Shown one piece after another: positions 45,245-58,791 of a stretch of DNA of 64,000 bases. A program made the position numbers and the translations under genes. The stretch's first letter is position 1. Each line of letters begins with the position of its first letter. The stretch lies in NCBI GenBank assembly GCA_030268105.1, contig BSDZ01000004.1:2343001-2407000 (forward strand), read 5' to 3'. Origin of the DNA: Volvox africanus. Lineage: Eukaryota; Chlorophyta; Chlorophyceae; Chlamydomonadales; Volvocaceae. The notes beneath the pieces are model-generated. The model did no database searches and was not told the origin of the DNA. It worked only from the letters and a program-made list of their open reading frames with translations.

Positions 45245-48200
45245 TCAGCGCTGGTTGTAGCGCCGACCGCGTCCAGCGCCGACCGTATGGTCGCCCCAGA
45301 CGCCCCGCCCGACTTTCCTACCTCCCACAGAGGCACTCCCAGGTCGGCCTAGCACTGCTGGGCCCTTTTGCCACCCGCCAGCGGCTCTGCCCTGTGCAGC
45401 TGCTGAGCTGGCGCTTGAAGGTCCTGAAGCGGCCACGATGGCGGTGGCGCCGTCCCCGCCACCGCTGCTGCCTGACATGGCGAATTTTGTTAATACTCCT
45501 TTCCCCCCTACCCCGGTCGCAACCATATCCGCGTTGCCGGTGGCGGGATGTGGTCGCTTCCGTCTGGAAGTGCCTGTAGCTGCGACAGCGTGTGCATGGG
45601 TCAGGCGCTGCGCGAGGAAGGTGTCCTTCAATCCAGCGCCGACGAGCCAGGTAACGAAAGGACGGGGATTTGGGCCACCGCAATTCAGTTATTGACGGGA
45701 GAAGTTAATATGAGGTTGGTTGGCAGCCATGCAATGATCTAATCGATGCCTGCAACTGTCTTTGAATCAGATACAACAACGCAGACAAAGCGTTTCCAGA
45801 CTCCCGGCTTAAGAGGCTTCCAGTCGTTTCGATCGCATTGTGCACGCCGGCCGCAAGGTACGGTCGCCCTTCTTCCAAACCCCTTCCCAAACCCACTCCC
45901 CCAAAACGCCGTCTAGATACTCCAAGTTATACGTTTCGTTGGCCTCACCGCAGGCCGACCACGGCCCGGCTTACCAGCAGGCACTCCGCATCCAGCGAAC
46001 TGCGGTCCACATAGCCAAGCTGTGCCGCCTCCAAAGCACCAGTTGAAAGTCCATGGAGCGGCCTACCGTTTGTAAGCGGCGGGTAAGGCTGCATTTCGTG
46101 TCCACCTAAGGCTGAGACTGCATTCCCTGCGGCGGTGCCTGCCGCCCCCGGCATTGGAGTGACACCTGGTCTGGCACAGAAGTCGGCAATGTCCCGGCCG
46201 CCATCTGGATCCAGATCCTTGTTCATATCTAATTCCGCGCCTGGATCCGGAAATCCGAGGTAGAAGCAACGCCGATCACCACCATCACATGATCCAACTC
46301 TATTTTTCATGGATTCGAAAGGGCCCTTCGGCATGTACGACAACGGATTTCGGAGCATCATGAGGCTGCTAGCACTGGGTCGCACGGCAGCTGCTTCGTT
46401 GTCTTCCTCGACCGACAGCTCCAGGGCAGGGTCCTTTCCGATGTTATATATTCCGTGTTTGACATAACCGGGAGGAGGGGCTGCATGTGCGGCACCACGA
46501 GAAGGTTGGACGACGCCAATGATGGAGGTTATGCGATCTGCCTGTGCAGGACTGTGCATTCCGCTGTGTTGCAATGTCTCAATAGAACGACGGGCGTAGC
46601 TGAAGGGGCCGTTGATGAGTGCCTGCTGAGTGCCTGCAGATGTTGGTGCCTGCTCAGCCGGTGAAGTACAACAAAGCTCGTCGTCCGCTCCAATGTCCAG
46701 AAGATTCAGGTCGGGTTCCACTTCCGCGTCATAGCTGTGCGGTGGCTGGGACTGGATCCGGGACCGCGGCAGCTGACTTTCCCCACCTGCATAACCCTCC
46801 GCATAATTGGGCAAGCGCTCCCGCTGGTCTTGACACTGCTCGTATGGTTGCTGCTGGAGATGCTGCCGGCTGCAATCATACAGCGTCGGCTGCTGCGCCC
46901 GATGACCGTCATATTGCCCAATGACCGTCGTATGCTGACCAGGCTGGTGCATAGTTTGCTCCTGCTGTTGGTGGTAGGGGTTTTGCCGGCTGCTCTGAAG
47001 CTGCTCATGCTGATGGTGTTGTTGTCGGGCCTGAGGCTCGTGCCCAGATTTCAGGGTTCGTTCCACCAGCTCACCTTCTGGCAGGGGCCAGTCTAAGCAA
47101 TCTCGCTCCGAAGCTCCGGCTCGCGCCCAGGGAGAGCCCTCACATGCAGCCGGGGGCCTGCAGGCGGCTGTGCTCGACCCAAGCCGCTGTCGTTTCATTC
47201 CCACCTGCCCCATGTGCTGCATCGTAAGCTGTGGCTCCCTTGCTGGTGGAGGGGGCTGTTGTGGCAGCGGCCGGGACGTTGGCCGCTGCTCCTGCTGCAG
47301 CGGCGGTGCCGGCGGCTGGTGCTGCAGCTGCTGAGCCTTACCAGGCATCATTCCTTGCTGTTGCGCAGGAGACTGCCTTTGCTGCCACTGATGTGCATGG
47401 ATACATTGCTGCTGCTTATCTTGCTGTTCCTGTTGCCTCTGCTGCCGTCGCCGATGATGTTCCTGCTTGGCCGCCACCAAATGCGCTGAGAGCAGCGGCA
47501 CACACGTCAAAGGCATATACTGCATTGCCTGACACACACGCCATACGGCGTTGACCTCATCGCCATCACGATAAGCCCTTTCCGTAGCTCTGCTGATGGC
47601 ACCGTTACCGTTGCCTCCATTACCGGTCGCAGCACCGGCAAGCCTGTCGACCGTGTTCACAACCCACAAACGTGGCGTGGCTCCGCCTACCGCATCCGCT
47701 GGCCTGTCTGCCTTCTCCCCTGTCAGCGCTGCTGCGGCGGCGATGATGAGGTTCAGCAGATTGCCCAATGGTAGGCCCGTGCCCAGCAATGCTGCCGCAC
47801 TCAGGGGGTTGAGACAGGGCGTCTTGCACAACAGAACCTCCGCCGCTGTCGGCTCGTCGTCCAATGGGGCGTATGGTAATTGTAACCGTTTGTCGGTGCT
47901 ATGGTTGCTGCTGCCTCCTCCGTTGTCATCTGCACTGAAGCGGCAACTCGGGTCGTGTTGCAGGCTGGCATCCACCACACTCAGCACGGTATTCTGCGCG
48001 GGGCGTTATGGACGTACGGGGTATCACGTGAACGTAACTGCTGTACTCAAATGACGTTTAGCTTGATTGGTGCTGACGCTGATGCTGCAGCTCGGAAAAA
48101 GCCAAGACCGCAGTAGCACTCGCTATTAGTAACGTGCACGGCAATAGTCGCGACAGTAGGGGCCAGTGCCGACACCATTAGTAGCCGCAGCGAGGCACTA

Positions 48201-51200
48201 TAAAAGGACGACGCGAGCAGTAACAGTAGGAGTAGCAAACAAGGCAGGATAAGAGGCAATGCTGCTCCAACCTGCGTGGCCATCTGCCCCACGGTGGTTA
48301 GCAGCATGACCCGTAGGCCCGCCTTCATCGCGGCCGCTTGCAGGGGCGCCGAGCGGCGCAACAGTGCAGCCCCCAGTCCCGCGGGCGCCTCGAACACCAC
48401 TGTGGCGCGGCTGTAGCGCATGGACAGCTGCACCACCCTGTCCAACATGACTGGCAGTAGCCTTTCCGCCAAACCTAGCTCCTGTGGGCGAGCATGACGC
48501 ACCGTCGTCCTCAAGGAGATCACCGACGCCACACACAGCGACAACGACAAAATTGTGGGGATTGGAAGCAGCGATACCAACCCAAGCTCTTATATACATG
48601 AGGTTGTGAACCCTTTGCCCGGTTTTGATCCGAAACTGAGACCCTTCACATTCCGTCAAGTTATCCGTGGGGACGTACTGGCGCGCAATTCGGCCTAAAC
48701 GTGTAGGAGAATCGAAGAGGGGCGCAACTAGCGTAAAGTTCTTTGGTGGCCCTCGGGAGATGAGGGTATCAATGAAGTGCAGTTCCTGAAGCTGTTCAAA
48801 GTGCCTCTTATCGAGCTAATTTGCTGTTCTGCGTTGGTAAACCAGATGCGTATGTCAGAATCTTGTTGCCGTTCTCGTGAAGAGGGGATGGCATGCATGT
48901 GCTCCTCGATGTCGTGTGCAGTCTGCGTCAACTGCCTGGAAGGCCGTCGTTGGGGCCGGTCGGCCCACAGGCACTGTTATGTTAGGGAGGGGGAGGGACC
49001 CTGTAGCGAAGCATTAACATTCGGCGCTTCAATCGTCCTGCCCTATTTATGGTTGCCCAGTGTGATGGTTGCCCAGTGTGATTGGGTATCGTGGTGGCGG
49101 TCCGCACTAGGATTGATTATGTTACGTTGGCGGATGAGGCTAGGCTAAAATGGCTGAAAGGCATGCAGATGCAGCGCACGTTGGTCCTACACCAGATGGG
49201 CTAGAAGGTTAGGGTTATCATTTTCGCCATGGAACGAAGCAGACTTTGCTCAAGCAGGCGGTGGATATCTTTTTGCAACGATTCGTAATATCCCATCACT
49301 CCAGCGTTCATCGCCATGATGATGGCTTAACGCGGGGGGGGGGGGAGAGAAAGTGACGGAGCGGCACTAGGGACGAAAATCAGTATTATGTTGTGACACA
49401 CAAGAATTTCTAAAGATGCAGTGTCAAGAGTTAGGCGAACGTATCGCGTCGCATCTTTTCTTTGCGCCCGCGGTCCTCGACTTGCTCGTCTCGACACGCA
49501 ACCTCCCACTCTGCGCAAGTGCCGCACCTCCTCGTGTGACATCGTTGCCGGCAATTGTGAACTTCCTGACGAGTGCCCTTGCTGCACTGGCGGCGGCGGC
49601 GGCCGCGTGAAGGGCCACACAGCAACGCACGCCACGGGTGACAGTATGATATCCGCATCTTCTAGCAGCCGCCACCACACCTCCGTGTTGTGCGTAACCT
49701 CACAGCGCTTAAGCAGCTGATCGCTAAGGCTAGCGCGAGTGCGGAGCACTGAGCCTGGAGCGGAGCTGAATATCACGGGCCAGCGGCCAGCCCTCTCGCC
49801 GTCGCCCGGGTGTGAAGCTGCGACCGAGCACCCGGCCGCGGAAGCGGAGGCAACGGCAGCAGCTCCGGGAAGAGGAACCTCGCGCATCGACAGCAACGGC
49901 TGCTGCTGTTGTTGCAGCTCTCGTTGCTGTTGTTGTTGTTGCTGCTGCCGGTTATGTGGCTCTCGAGCAGCAGCGTTTTCTCCAATTGTTTGTTCTGACC
50001 GAGGGATCCGACACAACAGCTCTGGCTGCTGAGATATGGACATCTCGGACACTTGAGTGCCGTGCTGCCGCCGCGGCTGCTGATGGAGCCGGTGCCCTTG
50101 GGGGGCATACACATCCTGCGAGCCTTCATGCTGCTGCTGCTGCCTCTCTGGCCCCTTCATCTGTGCCGGCCGTTGCAGCGGCAACGCAACGGACTGTTGC
50201 TGTATCTGCTGCAGCTGCGACCGGGCAGGTGCCGTCATCGGCACGCTCCCAAGACCACCAGATGAAGGCTCCGCACCTGGCAAGCTCACGCTGCGTCCTT
50301 GAAGACCCTCCTCTACCCCGCTCCGTCCTCCATCGCCAACTCCTTCTTGAGTCAGCCGCGTTTGCAACAGCCCTGGCGGCTGTAGCGAAGGCGGCCGCGA
50401 AGGGCTCCGTGGAGGCTGTAGCTGTGAAGTTTGAGGTCGTTGAGTACCATGTCGAGGTTGTTCTCTGGGCTGCTCTGTACAGTGTACGGCGGCTTGCGAA
50501 CTCTTCTCCATTTCCGAGCGTCGATGTCCTCGCTGGCTTATCACGAGGGCGGCGAGACTAGCGTCGGAAGGCCGCCGTGTGAAGATCAGGTGTCTGGGAG
50601 GAGAACGGCAGGACGAGGACGCTGTTCACAAGCATCGAAGTTAAGAGGTCACGAATGTTGCTTTCCTAATCATTTTGCTATTGATCCTGCAACTTCTTCA
50701 GCTCTGGTCCAAACAGCACCAGCTTAATTACGGATGCACTTGGCTTTCCCGCAACCAGCTTAGGCCACTGCCTGTAACTGTCATCCGCAGCTCGCACAGG
50801 CAGCTCAACGGCTCACGACCCACGTGGACGAAAATCCAAACGCGGGGAACCGTACCTTTCTACCGCACACTCTCGTAGACGCGCTGGAACTCCGGCCCAG
50901 CCATCACAAGCTGTCGCGTCGGACCCAACAACGCCACCGCCGCGGAGGGAACCACCACCAGGAGCGGATGAGTTCGGTGGTGCCCCGCCGCCACCACCCC
51001 AGGCGCCGGGTCGGTCAGGCACAAGGATTAGCAGCGCATCAAAGTGGCTAAGGGGGAAGGCGGCGCTGCAAGCTGCCAATCGGTGACCGACGAATAAGCA
51101 AGTGCCGCGCTGCGAAAGGGGGACACAGGAAAGGAAGAGCACATGAGGGAGGTGCACATGACTTTTGACTCGTAGTGGTTTCTCGAGCCTCCTGACTCCT

Positions 51201-54200
51201 ACAAAGCTATTGAGCTCATTAGGATTGAAATCGTCAGGAGCAGCAGCCAAAACCACGTCAGGGAGCAAGCCTTCAGCTAGCCCTTCAGCAAGCCGTTTGC
51301 GTCCCTTTCCCCCAACTCCGTTACCTGTGCAAGCGCCATTACTTCCCGTATCATCGCCGCCTGCAGATTGTCGGCCTGAGCTTCACAGCCACTGCCGCCG
51401 GCTTTGTCTCCACTTCCTGCAGAGGACGCCGCCGTCACCGCCACCGTGCTTCGGCTCCCAACCGGCGCAGCTAGAGGGGGCTCCACCGAAAGCGCCTTCA
51501 TGACCGCCGCCGGCAGGTGCGCAGGGCGCAACCCTGAGGCCTGAACCGCCGGGTAGAGCACGAAGAAGACCCGCGGGTCGGTGACGATAAGCACTCGGGG
51601 ATCCTGACGGGGGCCGGGGATGATTTCGCATTATCCGGAGGCAAACACTTAAGTTCTATAATCCCAGAATCGGGTATCCGTACTCCATGGATGAGGTGAG
51701 GCTCGTGTTCCTACCACCTGGCTGCTGAGCTCACCGGATTCGTAGCATCCAGCACTGTCAGAAGCCTGTGGACAGCCCCCACGGCAGGATGGTCCACCAA
51801 AGGGTCAGGGACTCTCTCATCTGTATCGGCACCAGCAGCTGCATCGGGCCCGAACTCGAACGCCGCGGGACTAGCGGCAGCTGTAGCAGTAGCAGCAGCA
51901 GTAGCAGGGCCGGCCAGCTGCTCCTCCACTTGCTTGGAGACCTCCTCCAGGACCTCGGCCGCTCCCCCGCATAGTTTCGCCACGGGGGCCAGCTGCCGTA
52001 CGAGCAGACTCAGCGACATGTGGGCGGCTCTAGGTTCGCGCAGGACGGCAGAATACGGAAAAGATACAGAAGCTAAGCGGGTGGTACAGCGGGCAGTGTT
52101 GCCTGCTGGACGGTAAATGTAAGGTGGTTGAAAGGTGGCGGCATGCGGCAATACGGTAATAGTTGTGCAAGATAGAGATTGCAGTGCGTAATGGTACCTT
52201 AACCTTCTGAGAAGGTAACATGGAAAAAGCGATCGGTCCATGCCACGCGCCTCTCTACATGCAAATGGTGGTGCAAATTGAAGTTCAGGTACTATAATCA
52301 TTACCAAAGATACAGAGCATTATATCAGCGAAATGTCAGTGAAACAGGAGTAGCAAGGTGCCACGTCGGCGATGTGTACGGGTTGCTTACCTGATGCCGT
52401 AGTGCAGCAGAGCGACAGCTGCCTGACGGAGGCCCATAATAGCAACGTACTGCTGCGGTTAGAATTTGGCAGTTGGGTATCGACAGTTGGCAGTTGGCAG
52501 TTAGGAAATTGGACGTAAACATCGGTTGGCAACATATCTTTCCTAGCGGCCTGCAGCGACGTCGTCTACAACGTGTTTCAAGTATAAAGCCTTCTTGAGC
52601 GAGGAGAAGCCCTGCCACAGGGCAGGCAATGTAGGTGGGAACTAGGCAGGCTGCACCGCTGGATGCTACCTTCTTACCCGCCAAGGAGAACACAGTCACT
52701 TTGTCTTAAACACTCCAGAATGTTACGTATCTAACAAGGTCCTGCTTCCCAACTCCCAGTCGCAGTCTTACTAGTCTTACCCATCTCCCAACTCCCAGTC
52801 GCAGTCTTACTAGTCTTACCCAACTCCCAACTCTCAGTCGCAGTCCCGCTTCCCAACTCCCAAGGGTACAGAGGAGCGACTGTCCAAGCGCTTGCAACTC
52901 GGTGAACCACCTGCCGCGACGCACCTGCAGCAGCGCCTTCCGCGCCGGGGCAATAACCACATGTTGGCCGCCACCGCGCTTATGATGCTGCTGCTGTTGC
53001 TGCTGCGTGCTGCGATGCCGCGCCTGATGAGAGGCTATGAGTCGTTCCATGGGCTCCACCTGCGGGTTGGATAGAATCTAACATCACCGGACACGTGCAT
53101 CGCCCGAGGCATCACAGATGCCTGGCTAAAACCAAGACCAAGGCGCCAATCTGACGAGCGCTTTTAACGGGGGACTGGGACGGGCCCAACATCCCAAGTG
53201 AGCATAAGACGCTTTGGTGCGCGCGCGACGTGATGGCGACGTGAAACCTGTCTGCAGAAAAGGCACAATGGGACCCATGGGACTGCGCGATGGGATTGCC
53301 TCACCTCCCAGATGCCCGCCTGCAACACCCGCGCCTCCGCAGCCGCCTCCGCCACGGCCTCCTCATCCCCATCTCCCGACAACTCGCCATGCCCAGTAAT
53401 CGCCACTCTAGTCGCCGGCTTCGCCGCAGCCGCGAGTGCAGCCGTTGCCGCGTCCACCAGGTCCTTATGTGCAGCATTCAACCCCGCGAGTAATGTCAAA
53501 TGCCGCTCCCCCAGCTCCAGGGGAACTGTATGCCGCTCCGCTCTCTCAACCGACTGCTCATTCGGCCGCGGCAGTGGCGTAACCGCCGCCGCCGCCGCAT
53601 CCAATTGGCCCCGGTCATTATTGGACGCCACATGTAGCTGCATAAAGAACTGCAGTTCTGCTGCTCCTTGACGTTGTATCTGCTGCAGCCGGGGCAACGC
53701 GTTGCCGCCACTGCCGCTGCCGCTGCCGCCGCTGCTGGCAATACTGTTGGGGTTCGTCGCTGAGGGCGGCCGCAATGTGGCCGATGCGGGCGGCTGTGGC
53801 ACAGTCCTCGCCTCCGTCTGCAGCTGAGGCTGAGGCTGCGGCAGCAGAGGGGCAGTCCCGCTACCGTCTTTCGACGCAGTATTTGCACCAGCTGCCCTTG
53901 CTGCTGCTGTCCGGACTGGTACTTCTGCCACTGCTGCTTTTGTCCATTTGTTTGCCGGAGACTCAACAGCTGACGGGACAGTTGCCTCTGCTGCCAGCGC
54001 TGGGAGCTTATCCCAGTTCGGCGGTCTGGCGGTCTCGGTCCGCCGTCGCTTCGTGAACGGCCGTGCAACCGCCAAACTCCCTTCTTCTGAGTTGGACAGC
54101 ACGTCCGCGTCACGACTACTGCTGCTGGCATCGCCGCCACTGGCTGGCGCTTCTGCCCTCCTCGTCAAACGAGGGCCCTCCCTACCCGTCCCCACATCTG

Positions 54201-57200
54201 AGTCGTCTGCCCGGTGGGAGCGGGGCCGCTTCACGGCGTCACCGAGGCCGCAACCACCAGTGCCAGCCCTTGACCGGCAAGCGGCTCCATCACCGGCGTC
54301 AGTGACTTCGATATTTCGGGCGCCGCCAGGTGCAGCAACGTCGCACCTGGCCGGAGCTACAACTGCGGCGGCGGCGGCTGCCGCTGTAAAATCGAGTGTT
54401 TTGCGATCCCTGCCGCCGCCGCCGGTCTTGTCACTGCAGTCTTGGAGTGGTCGACTGCCGTGGAGCTCCGTCACAGACACCAGAGAACCAGGAGCATTTT
54501 TGGGTTTCTCTTCTTGAGCCTCGCAACCATCAGCAGCTCCCTGGTGCAATACAACCCGAACGGTGCCATCCGGGTTTAACGGCAACAACCTCCGCTGCCA
54601 CCGCCGGAGAGATAAAAGCGCCGCGGTACCTGGCCACAATACACAGTCTGCTGTGCATGCTAGGCAGCCTGCATATTGCACCCAGCAGTGCCCCGTGATG
54701 AATGCGAAGCCGGGGTCACTGGCACTTCCTAGGCGCTGACGCTGCACCGACGCCGACGCCGACGCCGACGCCGATAAACTCCGATGTCCCGTGTGCATTG
54801 CGCTACAGTGTTGCGTTGACGCTAGCGTTACTTGTTTGGGGTAAAGGGCTGTGCGGAGCAGGAAAGCAGCTGCGCTTCCGCTACTGCTGCCGCCACCGCG
54901 GCCGCCGTACCGTGCACCTATCATCGCTCCTGACGCCATGCGGCTGGGCCCCGCAGATCCCAGAACTGACCAGTCAAGGTAAAGATCCAAGTGAGCTGTT
55001 GCGGTTCCCGTACATCCAAGATCCGCCATTGCGCTGCGGAGAACGTCCGGCGCGGACTCGGCCCACGACGTGGGGCCACCGCCGCTAATCCCGGCGTCGC
55101 CAACATCTTTTGCGTAGCTCGGCTGCAGGACTACCGGTAGAGTGCGAACTCCAACACCAACTCCACCGCCAAACCCGTGGAAGTTAGCGCCGGACTCGTC
55201 CTGTAGCTGCAGGTCCGCAGCGATAAGGTCTTCCACGCAAGCCGGCTGTCGGCGACGCGTCTCAACTGCCTCCCTATCGTTGCGGCCCCCACCTACTTCG
55301 TCAGTGACAGAGCCCCTGATCCTAGCAGCATTGCTGCCGTTGCCGGCTGCAATCGATTGCACCGAATAAGCTGTCGGCAACGGAAGAGAGGGTGGTGGTG
55401 GAGCCGCTGCAACCAGCGCCTGCCACCTCGACTTCACACCGCAATGCACAGACTTTCCAATAGCTCGCATAATAGTTTGTACGACAGGAAGCTCATCGCA
55501 CGGTAATTGAATTGGCAGCTCCAGGAGAAATGCTTCTGGCAGCCGTGGCCGTGGCCGTGGCAGTGGCCGTGGTTGCATCGTCATCGTCATCGCCGTCGTC
55601 ATTGTCGTTGCCATTGCCGTCGCCATTGTCATTGTGTCTGTACATGACGCCTTCGCGCACCCGCCGCAGCTTTGGGAATTCTTAAAAAACTTCCCGACAT
55701 TACCTGGAACAATATCGTCGCCGCCTTCTGGCGCGCTTTCGGCAGCGTGGTCGCCATTCCTGAAGTCACCTGCGTCGTTCCTACCAGGCTCGGCTCCAAT
55801 GCCAGCTATGCCTGCAGAAGCGCGGCACGATGCGGCCCATGCCGCCATTGTCATCGCCGCCGCCATCAGCGCGCTGTATCGTACGGGTCCGGCAAGCAAC
55901 GCGTCATCGTGGACACGAGCGATACGGGCCGCCGGTGCGGTAGCACCTGTGGCGGCGGCAAGTCGGCTCCCCGGGTCGGATCGAATGACGCGTCGCACAT
56001 CGTGCAGCAGCTGGGTGACCAGAGGATTGACAGCTCGCGTAGCGGGAAGAACTGCTGCGGTGGCGGCCTCTCCGGTATCAAAAAAGGCACCAACGCGCCG
56101 TCCTACACCATCTGCCGGGAGGTCTAACCCTAACGAGCGATGCTCAGATCCCCGACTTGGCGTTTCCAGATGGCTTGGCGTTGCGGATGTTGATGTAATT
56201 GGGAGCTGCTGCAGAGGCCGCGTCAGAGGCTCAGGATTCAGCTGCAACTGTTGCAGGAAGTCCATGATGGCGCTGCTCGATAAAATCAACGCCGAATCCG
56301 CAGCGTGGTTGTGATGATGGTGGTAGTGCTGCTGTGGCGCATCTTTTGACGGACTGACATGTGAACCGCGGCTCACCTCAGCCACAGATCCTTCACCGCA
56401 CCCGGCAGCGCATCGTATCGGTGCCAGCAAGGGTGCCGGCTCCACCGGATCCAACTCTGTCGGATCCAGTTCCGCATTAAGGCTGTTCCCCAGGCCGACC
56501 AGTGCCTCCACAGCTGCGGCTGCCTCTCTTGCCATCATCGCGTCAACACCACAACATTCCGCTGCGACAGGTGATGCCAGCTCGAGTCTGTGCCCTCGCC
56601 CTTGTCCCTGATGCCGCCGGCCCTTCTCCGCCACCACTATCGCGTCCGCATGGGTGTATAGATCCTCGTCGAAACTACCTTCGACCTCCGAAACCCGCTG
56701 CACGTCCTCAAACTCAGCAGGCGCTAGGCGCAGGTGCCACAATTCAGGAACAGCGATACGACCCGGCGACAGCCGCCGTATTGGCGGACAACCTAGCATT
56801 ACAGGTGATACCTCTGCATGCCGGCAGCGGCTCCGGCCCTGGCTGGCCGCCTGACTAACTAAGAATTCATCGTTAGGCTCAAGTTGTATGTCCGAAAAAG
56901 AATGGTGCTGGTGCTGGTGCTGGTGCTGGCGTCCGTGATACTGAAGAAGATTCTCGATTAGGCTGGGAGGGAGCGAGGCACAAGGACCACGCGCTGGTGT
57001 AGCTGCGTTCTTAAAGGGGCAAGCTAAGGTCCTCCGTGAAGATCCACTGGTGGCTTCTGCTAGGCCCAACGTGCGCGCGGCGGCGTGCGGCGCCGCCGGT
57101 CTCCTGAACTCAGACCGCGTTGGGGCGTCACCAGATGCAGCCGCAGCACCAAAGTCTCGCGGCACCGGTTTTGGCTCGATGGCTTGCGCCTAAACGGGGC

Positions 57201-57323
57201 GGGGTTATAACGCAAGACTTCATATACTCTTTTGGGTTGATTGTTCACGTGCTCAGCTATTTCACGCACAGACAGCCCAGCTCCACAAGGCATCAATAAC
57301 CGAGAATGTTCCTGCTGTTCCAT
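45245..57323 (-). CDS. SHOC1: SHOC1/ZIP2-type meiotic crossover protein (ZMM group)
   Basis: Phase-consistent exons: ~57190-53305, 53059-52925, 52449-52391, 52029-51735, 51603-51325, 51109-~50856, part of 50544-49600, 48481-48272, 47993-45975, 45625-45245. Motif order follows plant SHOC1 as I know the family: an N-terminal VPEL...DVQRVSEVEG region; VAIMGLRQAAVALLHYGIR, spliced to AAHMSL; HPAVGAVHRLL; DPRVLIVTDPRVFF; RGTCLFVGHRLAA; RTRASLSDQLL...ADIILSPVACVAVW; RATVVFEAPAGLGAAL...AAAMKAG; AAEVLLCKTPCLNPLSAAALL; and a basic C-terminus with GKGVLTKF. SHOC1/ZIP2 pairs with PTD/SPO16 as an inactive XPF-ERCC1-like module that stabilises crossover intermediates in meiosis. The algal protein is much larger, with Gln/His-rich inserts. 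The first exon (ATG 57323, MEQQEH) and the 50.9-49.6 kb junctions are uncertain. Confidence 0.78.
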
Positions 57324-57585
57324 TGCTCAGTTGGTCGGTTGATCGGTCGTCGGCTTCAATTAAACAAGTGACAGTAACCGCATTACACGTCGCAAGCCCA
57401 GGGCAGGAGACCCACATCCTGTGCAGAAAAAAGGCCGGGCGAAGCTGCTGTCCCCATGCCCCATGCCCCATTCCCATTCCCATTCCCGCACTACCAGCGG
57501 GATTCGAAGCTCAACCCCCGCAGCAAAATTAACTAGCTGCGCGGATGCGTCCCTACGTGCCGACAACCAGGGAAACGGATCCCAG

Positions 57586-58791
57586 TCAGGCCCCGCATGC
57601 ATCAAAACCTACCAGTGCTTCAGCTATGCCCATTGGCTCAGGTTTGAGAGGCTGCACTTTCCCGAATTTACTCTCCGCCTCCAATGAAACAAAATTGAAG
57701 AGCTCCGTCATTGAAACGTCTGGAGGTACGAAGCCCCTGTTGAGCCCCTCCGAAACGTTCACCAGCTGCTGGTCTGCCACACGTCCGGCCTCACCACGAT
57801 CAGCACTAAACTGAGGACAGGTAACAGGACCCACGGAGCTCGTCGTTAGCTGTTGAATTAGCAGTACGAAGGGACGGTCAGGAATATGGGAATTATTAAA
57901 AACGGTGCTTTGTGTAGGTACTCGAGGCAAGTGCAATGTAACCAAACGGGCTGCTGAATGCACTCGGATTTGTTCCTAACCAAATTGTGAAGATGGACAC
58001 CCACGATAATTCGTTGAAGAGGGCTGTAGGGTAAGACAGCGCGCCACAACCGACCATAGCCCGGCCGGCCACAGCTAAAAGCAAGAGGCACGTATCCTTG
58101 TGCCACTCAAGCCCTTGGCTTGTCGCTTTGCTCATGTGATCTGCTTGCATAGTTCATGTGGGTCGGCTTGACCGGCTTGATCGGCTGATACAGGCCTCAA
58201 ACTGGGTACGTTTCCACAATAGTAGCTTGCAGACGCAACAGCCATGAATTTCAACATCTTGTGAAGGACAGCGATTGACTATCTCACCTCAGGTCGAAAT
58301 TCCAACAACAAAGACTGTGGCTCGTATGAGATGCGCTTCTCCAAAAGCGGCACAAATAAACTATTAGCAAATTTGCGCCATTGAAGCTGCAAACCAAACG
58401 TGACTTCGGCCAAGCCCGGATAGAAATTATGTGTGAGCTTGTTAGAACATGCCACCGGCCCGAAGGCAGGCTTCGGCTGCACGGAGGACATGACCGCTTG
58501 AACGTCCTCCTTGCTGCATAACTTGGAGCTTAGATGTCTTTTGGATTTCGCTGGTTGACCAGAAAATTGAGAAGCTTCGCGGGCCAGTTGCAGCGCGGCC
58601 ACGAAGGGGTCATCGGACAAACGAACGCTATCCAATTGGCAGGGTTCTCTGTCATGACCAGACACAAGATATTCATCCGTGAAATCATTTGTTGGACAAC
58701 GTAATCGAGGAACATCCTCCCGAGCTGTGCGAAAATGCTCCCGCAGATGGTCCCGTGGACCGCGAAACGTTAAAGCACCGAAACGAAACAT
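57586..58791 (-). CDS. Unrecognised multi-exon gene upstream of the SHOC1-like gene
   Basis: Not recognised. Exon 1 (58791-58288) starts at ATG with MFRFGALTFRGPRDHLREHF, gives 168 codons and ends in phase 0 before GTGAGA. Its C-terminal part (FGLQLQWRKFANSLFVPLLEKR, then a Glu/Leu-rich end) looks folded rather than low-complexity. The last exon starts at 57810 after CCTCAG with FSADRGEAGRVADQQ, continues through FVPPDVSMTELFNF, and ends at a stop near 57586. At least one exon must lie between 58.15 and 57.95 kb; VGVHLHNL-type sequence there is a candidate, but I could not fix its frame. The stop is 263 bp upstream of the putative SHOC1-like start, same strand. Confidence 0.5.

Noticed and set aside
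53214..56858. Plus-strand frames of 100-226 codons across the SHOC1-like exon
   Set aside because: Antisense shadows of a GC-rich coding exon, without motifs.
45945..57165. Separate hypothetical genes at 45945-47987, 48047-48580, 49327-50544 and 53164-57165
   Set aside because: Their conserved blocks follow the order of one SHOC1 protein and their splice phases agree, so they are exons of one gene.
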